NCBI RefSeq assembly: GCF_000400485.1
Contig: NZ_ASHR01000036.1
Location: forward strand, 1 to 64,000
Direction of reading: 5' to 3'
Length of the DNA: 64,000 bases
Source: Agrococcus pavilionensis RW1
GTDB taxonomy: Bacteria; Actinomycetota; Actinomycetes; Actinomycetales; Microbacteriaceae
The translations under genes and the position numbers were made by a program. The notes below the pieces were generated by a model. It was not told the DNA's origin and made no database searches. It worked only from the letters and a program-made list of their open reading frames with translations. This document shows, piece by piece, positions 44,411 through 53,944 of the stretch. Positions within the stretch are counted from its first letter, which is position 1, and the number at the start of each line of letters is the position of its first letter.

Positions 44411-47400
44411 CCGACTTCTCGGCGGACGACATCGTCGAACGGCTCAAGCCGTTCCAGCGGGATGCCGTGGAGCACGTCATCGAGCGCTTCTACGGCTCGA
44501 GCGGGGGATCGCGCAGCGGGCGGTTCCTCGTTGCGGACGAAACCGGGTTGGGCAAGAGCATCGTCGCTCGCGGCGTCGTTGCGCGGACCATCGAGCGGTT
44601 GCAGGATGACCCCGAGGTCGAACGCATCGATGTGATCTACATATGCAGCAATCAAGATCTCGCTCGTCAGAACCTGCAGCGGCTGAACGTCACCGGCGAC
44701 CCTCACGTCAGCATGGCCACGCGGCTCACGCTGCTGGCGAGGGAGTCCAAGCAGCTGAACGGGCCGAGTCGCGACGGGCGCAAGCGGGTCAACCTCGTCT
44801 CGTTCACACCCGACACGTCATTCAGGACCGGAGGGTGGCGCATGGGCGCGGCGCCGGAGCGGGCGCTGCTCACCGTCGTCCTCGACCGCCACCACCGTCA
44901 CGATGAGGCACAGAAGCACGGCACCCGGGTGCTGTTCCGAGGTGCCGCCCGAGAGCTGAAGAACTTCGTGCGGCACGTCGACAACCTGAACTTTGATCTC
45001 GACCATGGGCTGGAACTGGACGACTCGATCGTCCAAGGCTTCCTCGAAGCGTCGGAGGAGAGCGGCACCGCAGCGGCCTTTCAGAATCTGCGGGATCAGC
45101 TGACGGAGGTCGACAGCGTGCCTGGCGAGCTCTGGCATAGCGCTCAGGATCTGATCGCGCGGCTGCGGCAGGAGCTTGCAAAGGCGGGCATCGCTGCGCT
45201 CGAACCGGACCTCGTCATCCTCGACGAGTTCCAACGTTTCCGACACCTCATGGACCCCGACGCCAGCGACGCCGCTGATCTCGCCAACAGCCTCTTCACG
45301 CATGGGGATGCGAAGGTGCTCCTCCTGTCGGCCACGCCGTACAAGCCGTACACGGCCAATGGCGAGGCGGAGGACGACCATGCGCGCGACTTCTTGGCGA
45401 CGCTCAAGTTCTTGGCGGGCGGAGATGAAGCGTTCGTCAGCGATGTCCGCGAGGCGTTCGCGGCCAACCGAGCCGCCTTGACCCTGGGACAAGGGCAGGC
45501 GCAGGCAGCGGATCGGATCCGCGAATTGCTGCAGTCGGTGATGTCCCGTTCGGAGCGACCGCCGCTTCAGGACAAAAAGGACATGGTCATGGAGCGACCG
45601 CTCCACGGCAGCGTGCCGTCAAGCGAAGACATCCAAGACTGGCGGGCACTCCAGCGTCTCGGCCGCGCCATCGAGTCGCGCTTCGAGCTCGACCACTGGA
45701 AGTCGATTCCGTACTTCGCGAGCTTCATGGAGACCTACCGCTCGGGAACGCGCACACGGGCCCTCCTCGAGACGGGGGCGAAAGAGGTCGCGGACGCACT
45801 CGACGCCACCCGAGGGATCACGAACAGCGCTGTCGACGCTCGGGAAGAGGTCGACCTGGGCAACGGCATGTTGAGAGCGCTAGCAGAGGAGACGATTGGT
45901 AAGGGCTGGTGGAGGCTGCTGTGGATGCCGGCCTCGATGCCTTACCTGGAGCCCGGACCGACGTACCGAGATCTCAGCGCCGACACGACGAAGCATCTGG
46001 TGTTCTCGGCCTGGAACGGCGTACCGACCGCCATCTCCGCACTGCTGAGCCACGAGGCGCATCGCCGAGCATCGACGCAGCCGGGTTCCTCTGAGGCGCC
46101 TTCATCAAACACGCGACGACTCGCGTGGAGCATGAGCGATGCTGGCAACCCCGAGCTTCGCACGCTGATGCTGTTCTGGCCTCACCCCGGCGTCGCGGCA
46201 CTCGCTGATCCGCTGCAGCTCGCCCGACGTGCAGGGAGGTTGATCACCGCCAAGGAAGCCCGCCAGATGGTCAGGCCGGGCACGGCGGAGCTCACCGAGT
46301 CCCCCTGGTCGGCGTTCTTCTCTACGGCGAACGCGATCCCCGAGGACGTCGAAGACCCGGTCAAGCTCGCGACCGCAGCCCAAGGGTCTGACGACCTCGA
46401 CTCCAACTTCGCGGCGCACCTCCGGGCGGGCGAGGAGTCGTCACGCGAGGATCCGCGGAGCCATGCAGCGCTTGGGGACCTCGCGCTCAGCGCGCCAGGT
46501 TCCATCGCATGGCGGAGTGTCTCGACGATCGGCGGTGACGATGTCAGCCCGGCCGCCAAGTGGCGTGCCGCGTGGCGCATCTCCCTCGCGCTTCGCGCGC
46601 TCTTCAACCGCACCGCGACCGCTCGCCTGCTCGATGGGCTCTTCCCGGGCGATCTCGACTACTGGCAGAAGGTGCTCACTTACAACACTGACGGCAACCT
46701 CCAGGCCGTGATGGACGAGTACCTCTTCCAACTGCGGAGCGAACTCGGAGGTGGGCCGCTCGACGACGCGAAGCTCCTGCAGATCGCCGATTCGGTCGCA
46801 GCAGCCCTCGGGTTGCGCACCGTCAACCTGGAAGGGCACGAGACAACTCCTGAGCGCGACGTCATCCGTTTCCCAACGCGCTTCGCCGTGCGCTATGGCG
46901 GTGTCAGCCACAGCGTCGACGGCAAGACTGAGCAGCGCCAAGCCGATGTGCGCGCGGCGTTCAACAGCCCATTCGCGCCGTTCATCCTCACCTCGACGAG
47001 CGTCGGTCAGGAGGGAATCGACTTCCACTGGTGGAGCCACGCAGTGGTGCACTGGAACCTGCCGTCGAACCCTGTGGATTTCGAGCAGCGGGAGGGCCGA
47101 GTGCATCGTTTCCTTGGGCATGCCATCCGCAAGAACTTGGCGCAACGGCACCGCGACGATGTACTGGCTTCCACCCTGCCGCCCTGGGACGCCGCCCTGC
47201 AGGCAGCCGAGCAGGCGTCGGAACAAGAAGGGAACGCGTTCGCGCCCTGGTGGGTCTACGAGGGCGACGCCCGGATCCTGCGACGAGTCGCAAGTCTTCC
47301 GCTCAGTCGCGAGCCGGCACGTTACGAGCGTCTACGGCGAGACCTCACGCGTTACCGACTGACACTCGGTCAGCCGCGCCAGCAAGACCTGCTTCGCGTC

Positions 47401-47481
47401 CTCGAAGAACAAGGCGACTCCCAAGGGAAGCTCAAGACCATCGATCTCAGTCCTCCGCGGTGGAATGAGGCCCAGCGATAG
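44407..47481 (+). CDS. SNF2/superfamily-2 helicase, last gene of the plus operon
   Basis: 1024 residues. ADETGLGKSIVARG at 43-56 is the Walker A, LVILDEFQRF near 269-278 the DEXX box (DEFQ), and LLSATPYKPYT near 306-316 motif III. The C-terminal half has FILTSTSVGQEGIDF and VVHWNLPSNPVDFEQREGRVHRFLGH, the helicase motifs V and VI. The long insertion between motifs Ia and II is unusual. ATG overlaps the PLD gene's stop. With DUF6361 and PLD it forms a tightly coupled three-gene cassette and may play the DrmA-like motor role. Confidence 0.84.
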   Translation: MTDFSADDIVERLKPFQRDAVEHVIERFYGSSGGSRSGRFLVADETGLGKSIVARGVVARTIERLQDDPEVERIDVIYICSNQDLARQNLQRLNVTGDPHVSMATRLTLLARESKQLNGPSRDGRKRVNLVSFTPDTSFRTGGWRMGAAPERALLTVVLDRHHRHDEAQKHGTRVLFRGAARELKNFVRHVDNLNFDLDHGLELDDSIVQGFLEASEESGTAAAFQNLRDQLTEVDSVPGELWHSAQDLIARLRQELAKAGIAALEPDLVILDEFQRFRHLMDPDASDAADLANSLFTHGDAKVLLLSATPYKPYTANGEAEDDHARDFLATLKFLAGGDEAFVSDVREAFAANRAALTLGQGQAQAADRIRELLQSVMSRSERPPLQDKKDMVMERPLHGSVPSSEDIQDWRALQRLGRAIESRFELDHWKSIPYFASFMETYRSGTRTRALLETGAKEVADALDATRGITNSAVDAREEVDLGNGMLRALAEETIGKGWWRLLWMPASMPYLEPGPTYRDLSADTTKHLVFSAWNGVPTAISALLSHEAHRRASTQPGSSEAPSSNTRRLAWSMSDAGNPELRTLMLFWPHPGVAALADPLQLARRAGRLITAKEARQMVRPGTAELTESPWSAFFSTANAIPEDVEDPVKLATAAQGSDDLDSNFAAHLRAGEESSREDPRSHAALGDLALSAPGSIAWRSVSTIGGDDVSPAAKWRAAWRISLALRALFNRTATARLLDGLFPGDLDYWQKVLTYNTDGNLQAVMDEYLFQLRSELGGGPLDDAKLLQIADSVAAALGLRTVNLEGHETTPERDVIRFPTRFAVRYGGVSHSVDGKTEQRQADVRAAFNSPFAPFILTSTSVGQEGIDFHWWSHAVVHWNLPSNPVDFEQREGRVHRFLGHAIRKNLAQRHRDDVLASTLPPWDAALQAAEQASEQEGNAFAPWWVYEGDARILRRVASLPLSREPARYERLRRDLTRYRLTLGQPRQQDLLRVLEEQGDSQGKLKTIDLSPPRWNEAQR

Positions 47482-47620
47482 CGGTGTCCGCTGTGCTGAC
47501 CCGAGCACAGCGGCGCACCTCACTCGTGCGGATCAGCCAGCCTCGGATGGCTGCGGGCCTGCTCCCTTCCGACAGCAACATGCACCGCCGGGTGCGGCCG
47601 TCCAACACGACGCCCAGTCC

Positions 47621-47925
47621 AGCGACCCGCCGGAGTCTTCAACAACCTCCCGGTTCTCGAGCATCGCAATGATCTGCATCTTGCCGATCGAGGCGAAGCA
47701 GGTGCTCTCGCGATGCGCCGCTAACGCCTCCGCATCGTTCCAGACCTCGACGATCGTGAAAGGCGTTTGGGCGCTAGAGGTTCAGCGCGATCGGCTAACA
47801 AAGTTGCCGGGCCCTTGCCGGTTCTCTTCCGCGAGCGCTGGCAGGAGCTTCGCTACGCGGTCGGCCGCCTAGCGCTTCGGCGGCGTAGGCGCCGATCGCA
47901 ACGAAATGCTCAGCGTTCCAAGTTT
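47621..47925 (-). pseudogene. Degenerate copy of the antibiotic biosynthesis monooxygenase (ABM) gene
   Basis: The 478-bp gap 47482-47959 holds no intact gene. Within it the plus strand is collinear with 59781-60078, the 3'-to-5' text of the intact monooxygenase gene: for example TCTCGAGCATCG, GATCTGCATCTTGCCGATCG and CCTCGACGATCGTGAA recur. Single-base losses (for example near 47800) shift the frame and create stops, and the start codon region no longer reads ATG. It marks the right edge of the accessory block. Confidence 0.8.
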
Positions 47926-47959
47926 GCGCAATCGCGGTTGGCAAACCGGCACGCGACGC

Positions 47960-49036
47960 TCAGCGCGAAGGCGGCGCCACCGACTCCCGCTCGATGAGGT
48001 GCTGCTTCAGCACGCGCGTCACTGGTGGACGGCCGTCGCCCCTCACGCGGCGGATGAGCAGCTCCGCCGCCTCCGCGCCGATCTCGTGGATCGGCTGCGC
48101 CATCACCGTGATGCCCGGCGTCGCGACGCCCGTCCAGTCGGCGTCGTCGAACGCGACGAGCGAGAGGTCGCGCGGGATCTGCAGGCCGAGCTCACGCGCG
48201 GCCCGGAAGACGCCGAGGGCGATAAGGCTGTCGGAAGCGACGATCGCGGTCACAGGGTCGGCACCCGTGAGCAGGCGAGTCGCCATCCGCTCCACGCCCT
48301 CGCGGCGCGCATTGAGGTGCACGTGCCGCTCGGGGTGCTCGATGCCCCCGGCTGTCATCGCGTCGAGGAAGCCCTCGACGCGCTCGGCGACCGACGACGT
48401 CGGCAGCACATCGGTCCGCGCGAAGGCATCGGCCGGATGGGTCGTGGTCGAGATGAAGGCGATCTGGCGGTGCCCGGCGTCGACGAGCAGCGAGGTCAGC
48501 TCGCGCGCCCCGCTGCGGTTCGCGGCGATGACGCTGTCCGCCTCAACGCCTTGCGCGGTGCGGTCGAAGAGCACGAGCGGACGCCCTGCGTCGATGACGG
48601 TGCGCAGGTTCTGCGTCTCGACCGAGGACGCCGCGGCGACGAGCAGCCCGTCGACACGCTTCGCAAGCTGCACGCCGATCGCCTTCGCCTCCGTCTCGAG
48701 GTCCTCGTCGGAGTTCGAGAGGATCAAGTCGAAGCCCGCGGCAGCTGCGACGTCGGCGGCGCCTCGCGTCGCCTGCGCGAAGAACGGGTTCTCGATGTCG
48801 CCGACGACGATGCCGAGCGTGTTCGAACGGCCGGTGCTCATCGTCTTCGCGAGCGCGTTCGGGCGATAGCCGAGCCGATCCGCGGCCCCGAGCACCCGGT
48901 CGCGCACGGCATCGCTCACGGCGCCGTAGTCGCCGAGCGCGCGGGCGGCGGTCGCCTTCGACACGCCGGCCGCGGCCGCGACGTCGCTCACCGTGACTTC
49001 GCGCCGCCCGCTGCCCGTGGCTGCCGGTTCGCTCAC
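47960..49036 (-). CDS. LacI family transcriptional regulator
   Basis: 358 residues. The HTH VTVSDVAAAAGVSKATAARALGDYGAVSD with hinge helix LGYRPNALAKTMSTGR is a canonical LacI N-terminus; the periplasmic-binding-like sensor follows (TLGIVVGDIENPFFAQ, VDGLLVAAASS, ASDSLIALGVFRAARELGLQIP). GTG at 49036 was chosen for its GGAGG ribosome-binding site; upstream codons run into the operators. It is divergent from the ABC transporter operon and probably represses it and itself through the two palindromes at 49099-49114 and 49125-49138. The effector is unknown. Confidence 0.9.
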   Translation of the reverse strand: MSEPAATGSGRREVTVSDVAAAAGVSKATAARALGDYGAVSDAVRDRVLGAADRLGYRPNALAKTMSTGRSNTLGIVVGDIENPFFAQATRGAADVAAAAGFDLILSNSDEDLETEAKAIGVQLAKRVDGLLVAAASSVETQNLRTVIDAGRPLVLFDRTAQGVEADSVIAANRSGARELTSLLVDAGHRQIAFISTTTHPADAFARTDVLPTSSVAERVEGFLDAMTAGGIEHPERHVHLNARREGVERMATRLLTGADPVTAIVASDSLIALGVFRAARELGLQIPRDLSLVAFDDADWTGVATPGITVMAQPIHEIGAEAAELLIRRVRGDGRPPVTRVLKQHLIERESVAPPSR

Positions 49037-49098
49037 CGTTCCTCCGATTCGAGTGTTGACGTCTCGCCGCGTCGTGCCGTACTGTCCCAGCAAACGGG

Positions 49099-49114
49099 TT
49101 GAGACCGGTCTCAA
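49099..49114. promoter_or_regulatory. LacI-family operator, site 1
   Basis: TTGAGACCGGTCTCAA is a perfect 16-bp palindrome with the central CG step typical of LacI/GalR operators. It lies between the divergent regulator and transporter genes. Confidence 0.8.
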
Positions 49115-49124
49115 CATAACCGAG

Positions 49125-49138
49125 TGAGACCGGTCTCA
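49125..49138. promoter_or_regulatory. LacI-family operator, site 2
   Basis: TGAGACCGGTCTCA repeats the 14-bp core of site 1, centre-to-centre spacing 25 bp. Two identical cores this close suggest cooperative binding or one site per divergent promoter. Confidence 0.78.
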
Positions 49139-49199
49139 GCAACGGGACCAACAGCATCCGATGCAGCACCACCGGCGTTGCACCATCGAGAGGACCACC

Positions 49200-50051
49200 A
49201 TGAAGCTCCGCCCCAACCACCGCCGCTCGGCGCTCACCGCCGTCGTGGCGGCCGCAGCCGTCGGGCTCGCGGCCTGCTCGGGAGGCGCACCGAGCGCTTC
49301 CGACAGCGCGACCGAGGACAACCCCTACGGCCTCATCACGCCCGGCCAGATCCGCGTCGCGAGCCTGGGCGACGCCCGCCCCTACACGTTCACCGACGAG
49401 TCGGGAGAGTTCACCGGCTTCGACGTCGAGCTCTTCACCGACGTCGCCGAGCGCATCGGCATCGAGGACGTCGTCTTCACCGGCCAGGACTTCTCGGGCC
49501 TGCTCGCCGCAGTCGCGAACGGGCAGTTCGACGTCGGCGTCGCCGCGATCGGCATCACCGAGGAGCGCCAGCAGACGGTCGACTTCAGCGACGGCTACCT
49601 CGCCGGCTACCTGACCGTCATGGCGAACCCCGACGCGGGCATCGCCGACGAGGCCGACCTCGCGGGCACGCGCCTCGGCGTCGTGCAGGGCACGCTGCAG
49701 GAGGCGTACGCGGTCAAGAACTTCACCGACACCGAGCTCGTGCGGTTCCCCGACAACAACGCGGCGATCTCTGCCGTCAACAGTGGCTCGATTGACGCGC
49801 ACTTCCTCGACTACGAGGCGGCGAAGGAGTACGCCGAGCAGTACGGGCTCGAGAACGCGATCGACATCCCGTCGTTCGACGCCCCCGCCGGCTTCGCGAT
49901 CGCGAAGAACAAGCCCGAGTTCCAGGCCGCGCTCAACGAGGCGCTCGCCGCCGCGATGGAGGACGGCACCTGGAAGGAGCTCTACGAGAAGTGGTTCCCG
50001 GGCTCCCCGATGCCCGAGCAGTACCTCCCGTCGAGCGAGCAGTCGGAGTAA
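49200..50051 (+). CDS. ABC transporter substrate-binding lipoprotein (polar amino acid type)
   Basis: 283 residues. [26 protein letters not shown] is a signal peptide ending in an LAAC lipobox (Cys 26), so it is a membrane-anchored lipoprotein. The mature part is a family-3 solute-binding protein ([82 protein letters not shown]). The family binds amino acids or related polar solutes. First gene of the LacI-controlled operon; an intercistronic hairpin follows it. Confidence 0.9.
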   Translation: MKLRPNHRRSALTAVVAAAAVGLAACSGGAPSASDSATEDNPYGLITPGQIRVASLGDARPYTFTDESGEFTGFDVELFTDVAERIGIEDVVFTGQDFSGLLAAVANGQFDVGVAAIGITEERQQTVDFSDGYLAGYLTVMANPDAGIADEADLAGTRLGVVQGTLQEAYAVKNFTDTELVRFPDNNAAISAVNSGSIDAHFLDYEAAKEYAEQYGLENAIDIPSFDAPAGFAIAKNKPEFQAALNEALAAAMEDGTWKELYEKWFPGSPMPEQYLPSSEQSE

Positions 50052-50062
50052 TCGAAGAGTCG

Positions 50063-50100
50063 GTGCCTGGCGCGGCCTGACAGCGCCGCGCCAGGCACCA
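50063..50100 (+). promoter_or_regulatory. Intercistronic stem-loop after the binding-protein gene
   Basis: GGTGCCTGGCGCGGC pairs perfectly with GCCGCGCCAGGCACC (15 bp) around an 8-base loop. With no T-run and a same-strand operon continuing 20 bases later, it most likely stabilises or partly terminates the mRNA, so that binding protein exceeds permease, a common arrangement in ABC operons. Confidence 0.7.
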
Positions 50101-50119
50101 CCAAGCAACGGAGCACACC

Positions 50120-50908
50120 ATGGACTGGCTCGACAACCTCATCAAGACCTTCCTCGACTTCGAGGCCATGTGGCTGGTCCTCCCCCAGCTGCTGGGCGTC
50201 GGACTCGTCAACACGCTCGTCATCTCGCTCGCGGCGACCGCCATCGGTGTCGTGCTCGGGATGGTGGTGGCGATCATGGGCATCTCGCCGTCGAAGTGGC
50301 TGCGGGTCCCCGCCCGCGTCTACACCGACATCTTCCGCGGGCTGCCCGCGATCCTGACGATCCTGCTGATCGGTCAGGGCTTCGCGCGGATCAGCCAGCA
50401 GATCTTCGGCCCCTCCCCCTATCCGCTGGGCATCCTCGCCCTGAGCCTCATCGCGAGCGCCTACATCGGCGAGATCTTCCGCGCCGGCATCCAGAGCGTC
50501 GACCGCGGGCAGCTCGAGGCCTGCCGCGCGCTCGGCATGAGCTACGGACGCGCGATGCGCCTCGTGGTGGTGCCCCAGGGCATCCGCCGTGTCCTGCCGG
50601 CGCTCGTGAACCAGTTCATCGCGATCGTGAAGGACTCGAGCCTCGTCTACTTCCTCGGCCTGCTCGTCAGCGAGCGCGAGCTGTTCCGCGTCGGCCAGGA
50701 CGCCGCGGTGCTGACGGGCAACCTCTCGCCGCTCGTGCTCGCGGGCGTCTTCTACCTCGTGATCACGGTGCCGCTGACGCACCTCGTGAACTACTTCGAC
50801 GACCGCTTCCGCACGGGCCGCCGCAAGCCCGCACCGCCGAAGAGCGGACTCGACGAGCTCGAGGAGCTCACGCCCACGCCGGCCCTCACCTACGGGAGCA
50901 ACACGTGA
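50120..50908 (+). CDS. ABC transporter permease (polar amino acid type)
   Basis: 262 residues with several membrane helices. Residues about 22-45 ([27 protein letters not shown]) and the loop [26 protein letters not shown] (the EAA motif that contacts the ATPase) place it in the His/Glu/Gln/Arg/opine permease family. A single permease gene suggests a homodimer. The stop overlaps the ATPase GTG start (GTGA). Confidence 0.9.
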   Translation: MDWLDNLIKTFLDFEAMWLVLPQLLGVGLVNTLVISLAATAIGVVLGMVVAIMGISPSKWLRVPARVYTDIFRGLPAILTILLIGQGFARISQQIFGPSPYPLGILALSLIASAYIGEIFRAGIQSVDRGQLEACRALGMSYGRAMRLVVVPQGIRRVLPALVNQFIAIVKDSSLVYFLGLLVSERELFRVGQDAAVLTGNLSPLVLAGVFYLVITVPLTHLVNYFDDRFRTGRRKPAPPKSGLDELEELTPTPALTYGSNT

Positions 50909-51675
50909 CCTACACCACCCCCGTCCCCATCACCGACGGACACTTCTACGCCGGCTCGAGCCTCGAGCTGCGCGACCTGACCATGGCCTACGGCGAGATC
51001 GAGGTGCTCCGCGAGGTGAGCCTCGAGGTCGAGCCCGGCACGACGACGTGCATCATCGGCCCCTCCGGCTCGGGCAAGTCGACGCTGCTGCGCGGCGTCA
51101 ACCGGCTGCACGAGCCGAAGTCGGGGGACGTGCTGCTCGCGGGCGAGAGCGTGCTGACGCAGAAGCCGGATGCGGTGCGCAAGCGCATCGGCCTCGTCTT
51201 CCAGCACTTCAACCTCTTCCCCGACCACACGGCGCTCGAGAACGTCGCGCTCGCGGTGCGGCACGTCAAGGGCCTCTCGAAGGCCGAGTCGCGGCGCATC
51301 GCGGAGGCGCGGCTCGAGGAGGTCGGCCTCGCCGAGCGCGCCGACCACCGCCCGCGCGACCTCTCCGGCGGCCAACAGCAGCGCGTCGCGATCGCCCGGG
51401 CGCTCGCGATGGAGCCCGAGGTCATGCTCTTCGACGAGGCGACGAGCGCGCTCGACCCCGAGCTCGTCAAGGGCGTGCTCAACCTCATGGCGCAGCTCGC
51501 GCAGCGCGGCATGACCATGCTCGTCGTCACCCACGAGATGGGCTTCGCCCGCAAGGTCGCCGACCAGGTCGTCTTCATGGACGAGGGCCGCGTCGTCGAA
51601 GCGGGCGCGCCCGCCGACCTCTTCGAGCACCCCAAGAGCCCGCGCCTGCAGCGCTTCCTCTCGGAGGTGCTGTGA
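50905..51675 (+). CDS. ABC transporter ATP-binding protein (polar amino acid type)
   Basis: 256 residues. Walker [10 protein letters not shown] near 52, Q-loop [10 protein letters not shown], signature LSGGQQQR near 155, Walker [15 protein letters not shown] near 175, and switch VTHEM. Closest in layout to GlnQ/HisP-type ATPases. GTG start coupled to the permease stop. The next gene begins within its stop (TGATG). Confidence 0.93.
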   Translation: MTYTTPVPITDGHFYAGSSLELRDLTMAYGEIEVLREVSLEVEPGTTTCIIGPSGSGKSTLLRGVNRLHEPKSGDVLLAGESVLTQKPDAVRKRIGLVFQHFNLFPDHTALENVALAVRHVKGLSKAESRRIAEARLEEVGLAERADHRPRDLSGGQQQRVAIARALAMEPEVMLFDEATSALDPELVKGVLNLMAQLAQRGMTMLVVTHEMGFARKVADQVVFMDEGRVVEAGAPADLFEHPKSPRLQRFLSEVL

Positions 51676-52727
51676 TGGCGGCGAGCGCTCAGGCGCCGAT
51701 CCGCACGGCGATCATCGGCTACGGCACCTCCGGCCGCATCTTCCACGCGCCGTTCCTCGCGGCCGATCCCGACTACTCGCTCGACGTCATCGTGACGGCG
51801 GATGATTCTCGGCGGGCTGCGGCGGAGGCGCAGCACCCGGGTGCGCGCGTCGTGCCGACTCCGGATGCGCTGTGGGCGCGGGCGGGCGAGCTCGACCTCG
51901 TGGTGATCGGCTCCCCGAGCGGCACGCACGCCTCACTCGCGTCGGCGGCGCTCGAGGCGGGTCTCGACGTCGTCGTCGACAAGCCGTTCGCGGCGACCGC
52001 GGAGGAGGGCGAGGCGCTCATCGCGCGGGCCGAGCGCCTCGGCCGGCGCATCACCGTCTACCAGAACCGCCGCTGGGACGGCGACTTCCAGACGCTCCGG
52101 CAGCTCATCGGGCAGGGCGCGCTCGGCGAGGTGCGGCGCTTCGAGTCGCGGTTCGAGTGGTGGCAGCCCGAGCCGCGCGCCGGCTGGAAGTCGGAGGCGA
52201 CCGTCGGCGAAGCGGGCGGCATCCTGTACGACCTCGGCACCCACCTCATCGACCAGGCGATGCAGCTCTTCGGCGCCGTCGGCGGGCTGCACGCGGAGGT
52301 GTTCCGCCGCCGCGCGGGCGCGGCCGCCGACGACGACGTGTTCCTCGCGCTGCAGCACGAGTCGGGCGTCGTGTCGCACCTGTCGATGAACGCGGTCGCG
52401 CCGACCTTCGGGCCGCGCTTCCACGTGCTCGGCGCTCGCGCCGCCTACACCTCGTGGGGACTCGACGGCCAGGAGCCCGCGCTGCTCGCCGGCGCGCGCC
52501 CCGGCGACGCCGGCTTCGGCGAGACGCCCGAGGAGCGCTGGGGCGTCGTCGGCACCGGCGACGACACCCGCCGCGTGCCGACGCTGCGCGGCGACTACGG
52601 CGCCTTCTACCGCGGCCTCGCCGAGGCGCTCCGCACCGGCGGGCCGCTGCCCGTCGACCCGGCCGACGCCGTCGCCGCCCTCCGCGTCATCGAGCGGGCG
52701 CACGCCGCCTCGGCAGCCCTGCTCTGA
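51675..52727 (+). CDS. Gfo/Idh/MocA family oxidoreductase
   Basis: 350 residues. An N-terminal Rossmann domain (TAIIGYGTSGRIFHAPFL; SPSGTHASLASAALEAGLDVVVDKPFA with the catalytic-type lysine) and a C-terminal beta domain (GEAGGILYDLGTHLIDQAMQLFG with GTH). NAD(P)-dependent oxidation of a sugar, polyol or related compound is expected. The start overlaps the ABC ATPase stop by one base, so transport and oxidation are coupled. Confidence 0.88.
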   Translation: MAASAQAPIRTAIIGYGTSGRIFHAPFLAADPDYSLDVIVTADDSRRAAAEAQHPGARVVPTPDALWARAGELDLVVIGSPSGTHASLASAALEAGLDVVVDKPFAATAEEGEALIARAERLGRRITVYQNRRWDGDFQTLRQLIGQGALGEVRRFESRFEWWQPEPRAGWKSEATVGEAGGILYDLGTHLIDQAMQLFGAVGGLHAEVFRRRAGAAADDDVFLALQHESGVVSHLSMNAVAPTFGPRFHVLGARAAYTSWGLDGQEPALLAGARPGDAGFGETPEERWGVVGTGDDTRRVPTLRGDYGAFYRGLAEALRTGGPLPVDPADAVAALRVIERAHAASAALL

Positions 52728-52758
52728 CCTCCCTCTCACCAGAAAGCGAAGCATCCGC

Positions 52759-53925
52759 ATGACCACCTCCCCCTCCCACGTCGTCGTCCTCGGCGGCGGC
52801 ATCCTCGGCGTCTCGACCGCCGCGCACCTCGCGCGTGCCGGCGCATCCGTCACGCTCGTGACGTCCGGCGCCCTGGCCGACGGCGCATCCGGCCGCTCGA
52901 TCGCGTGGCTCAACTCCTCCGGCGACCGCTCGGCCGCCTACCACTACCTGCGCCTCATCGCCCTCGACCGCTACCGCACGTGGAGCGCGCGCCACCCCGA
53001 GAGCAGCTCGTACCTGCGCTTCGACGGCGCGCTGAAGTGGGGCAGCGCTGACGAGAGCTTCGCGCAGACGTTCGCCTTCGAGCGGGCGGGCGGCTACGAC
53101 GCCGTCTGGGTCGACCGCGACGACGTCGCGGCGATCGCGCCCGACGTGAACCCGGATGCGGTGGCCGACGAGGGCGCGATCTTCAACCCGGGCGAGGGCT
53201 GGGTGAACCTGCCTGACCTCATCGCGGCGCTCGTGAGCGAGGCCGTCGCGAACGGCGCGCAGGTCATCGAGCAGGCCGGCGACGCGCGGGTCGACGTGCA
53301 GGACGGCGCGGCCGTCGGCGTCGTGCTCGGCGACGGCACCCGCATCGCCGCAGACCGCGTCGTGCTCGCGACCGGCGGCTCGGTGCCCGCGCACCTCGCG
53401 GCGCTCGACGTCGTCGTGCCGGATGCGACGCCCACGGCCTTCGTGCTCGTCACCGAGCCGGTCGACGTCGAGGTGCGGACGGTGCTCAACACGCCGCGCG
53501 TCGCGGTGCGGCCCATGCCCGACGGCCGCCTCGTGCTCGACGCGGACTGGGCCGAGAAGTCGATCGTCGTCGGCGACGACGGCTCGATCACCGTGCCCGA
53601 AGCATCCGTCGAAGGACTGCTCGAGGAGGCGTCGAAGGTGCTCGCGGGCAACCCGACGCTCACCGCGCAGCGGGTCGCCGCCGGGCTCAAGCCCATCCCG
53701 GGCGACGGCGAGCCGGTCGCGGGCCGCGTGCCGTCGATCGACGGGCTCTACACGCTCTTCACGCACTCGGGCGCGACGCTCGGCCTCATCCTCGGCGAGC
53801 TGCTCGCGGAGGAGATCGTCACGGGCACGCCGTCGCCGGTGCTCGCGCCGTTCACGCTCGACCGGTTCAGCGGCGAGCAGGAGCGCGACGAGGTCGGCAC
53901 CGGAGCGTGGGCGCCGGTGCGCTGA
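52759..53925 (+). CDS. FAD-dependent oxidoreductase (D-amino-acid oxidase/glycine oxidase fold)
   Basis: 388 residues. VVVLGGGILGVSTAAHLARAGASVTLV is the FAD-binding GXGXXG motif, followed by ASGRSIAWLNSSGDRS. The C-terminus has LKPIPGDGEPVAGRVPSIDGLYTLFTHSGATLGLILGELLAEEI, the usual DAO closing motif. Family members oxidise amino or imino acids (glycine, sarcosine, D-amino acids). Beside an amino-acid-type transporter, an amino or imino acid substrate is plausible. Last gene before a strong terminator. Confidence 0.86.
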   Translation: MTTSPSHVVVLGGGILGVSTAAHLARAGASVTLVTSGALADGASGRSIAWLNSSGDRSAAYHYLRLIALDRYRTWSARHPESSSYLRFDGALKWGSADESFAQTFAFERAGGYDAVWVDRDDVAAIAPDVNPDAVADEGAIFNPGEGWVNLPDLIAALVSEAVANGAQVIEQAGDARVDVQDGAAVGVVLGDGTRIAADRVVLATGGSVPAHLAALDVVVPDATPTAFVLVTEPVDVEVRTVLNTPRVAVRPMPDGRLVLDADWAEKSIVVGDDGSITVPEASVEGLLEEASKVLAGNPTLTAQRVAAGLKPIPGDGEPVAGRVPSIDGLYTLFTHSGATLGLILGELLAEEIVTGTPSPVLAPFTLDRFSGEQERDEVGTGAWAPVR

Positions 53926-53944
53926 CCACTGCGACTTCGTGCTG

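Noticed and set aside
47465-47872. Plus-strand frames between the helicase and the LacI gene
   Set aside because: They run across the antisense of a monooxygenase pseudogene and have no homology-like motif or ribosome-binding site.
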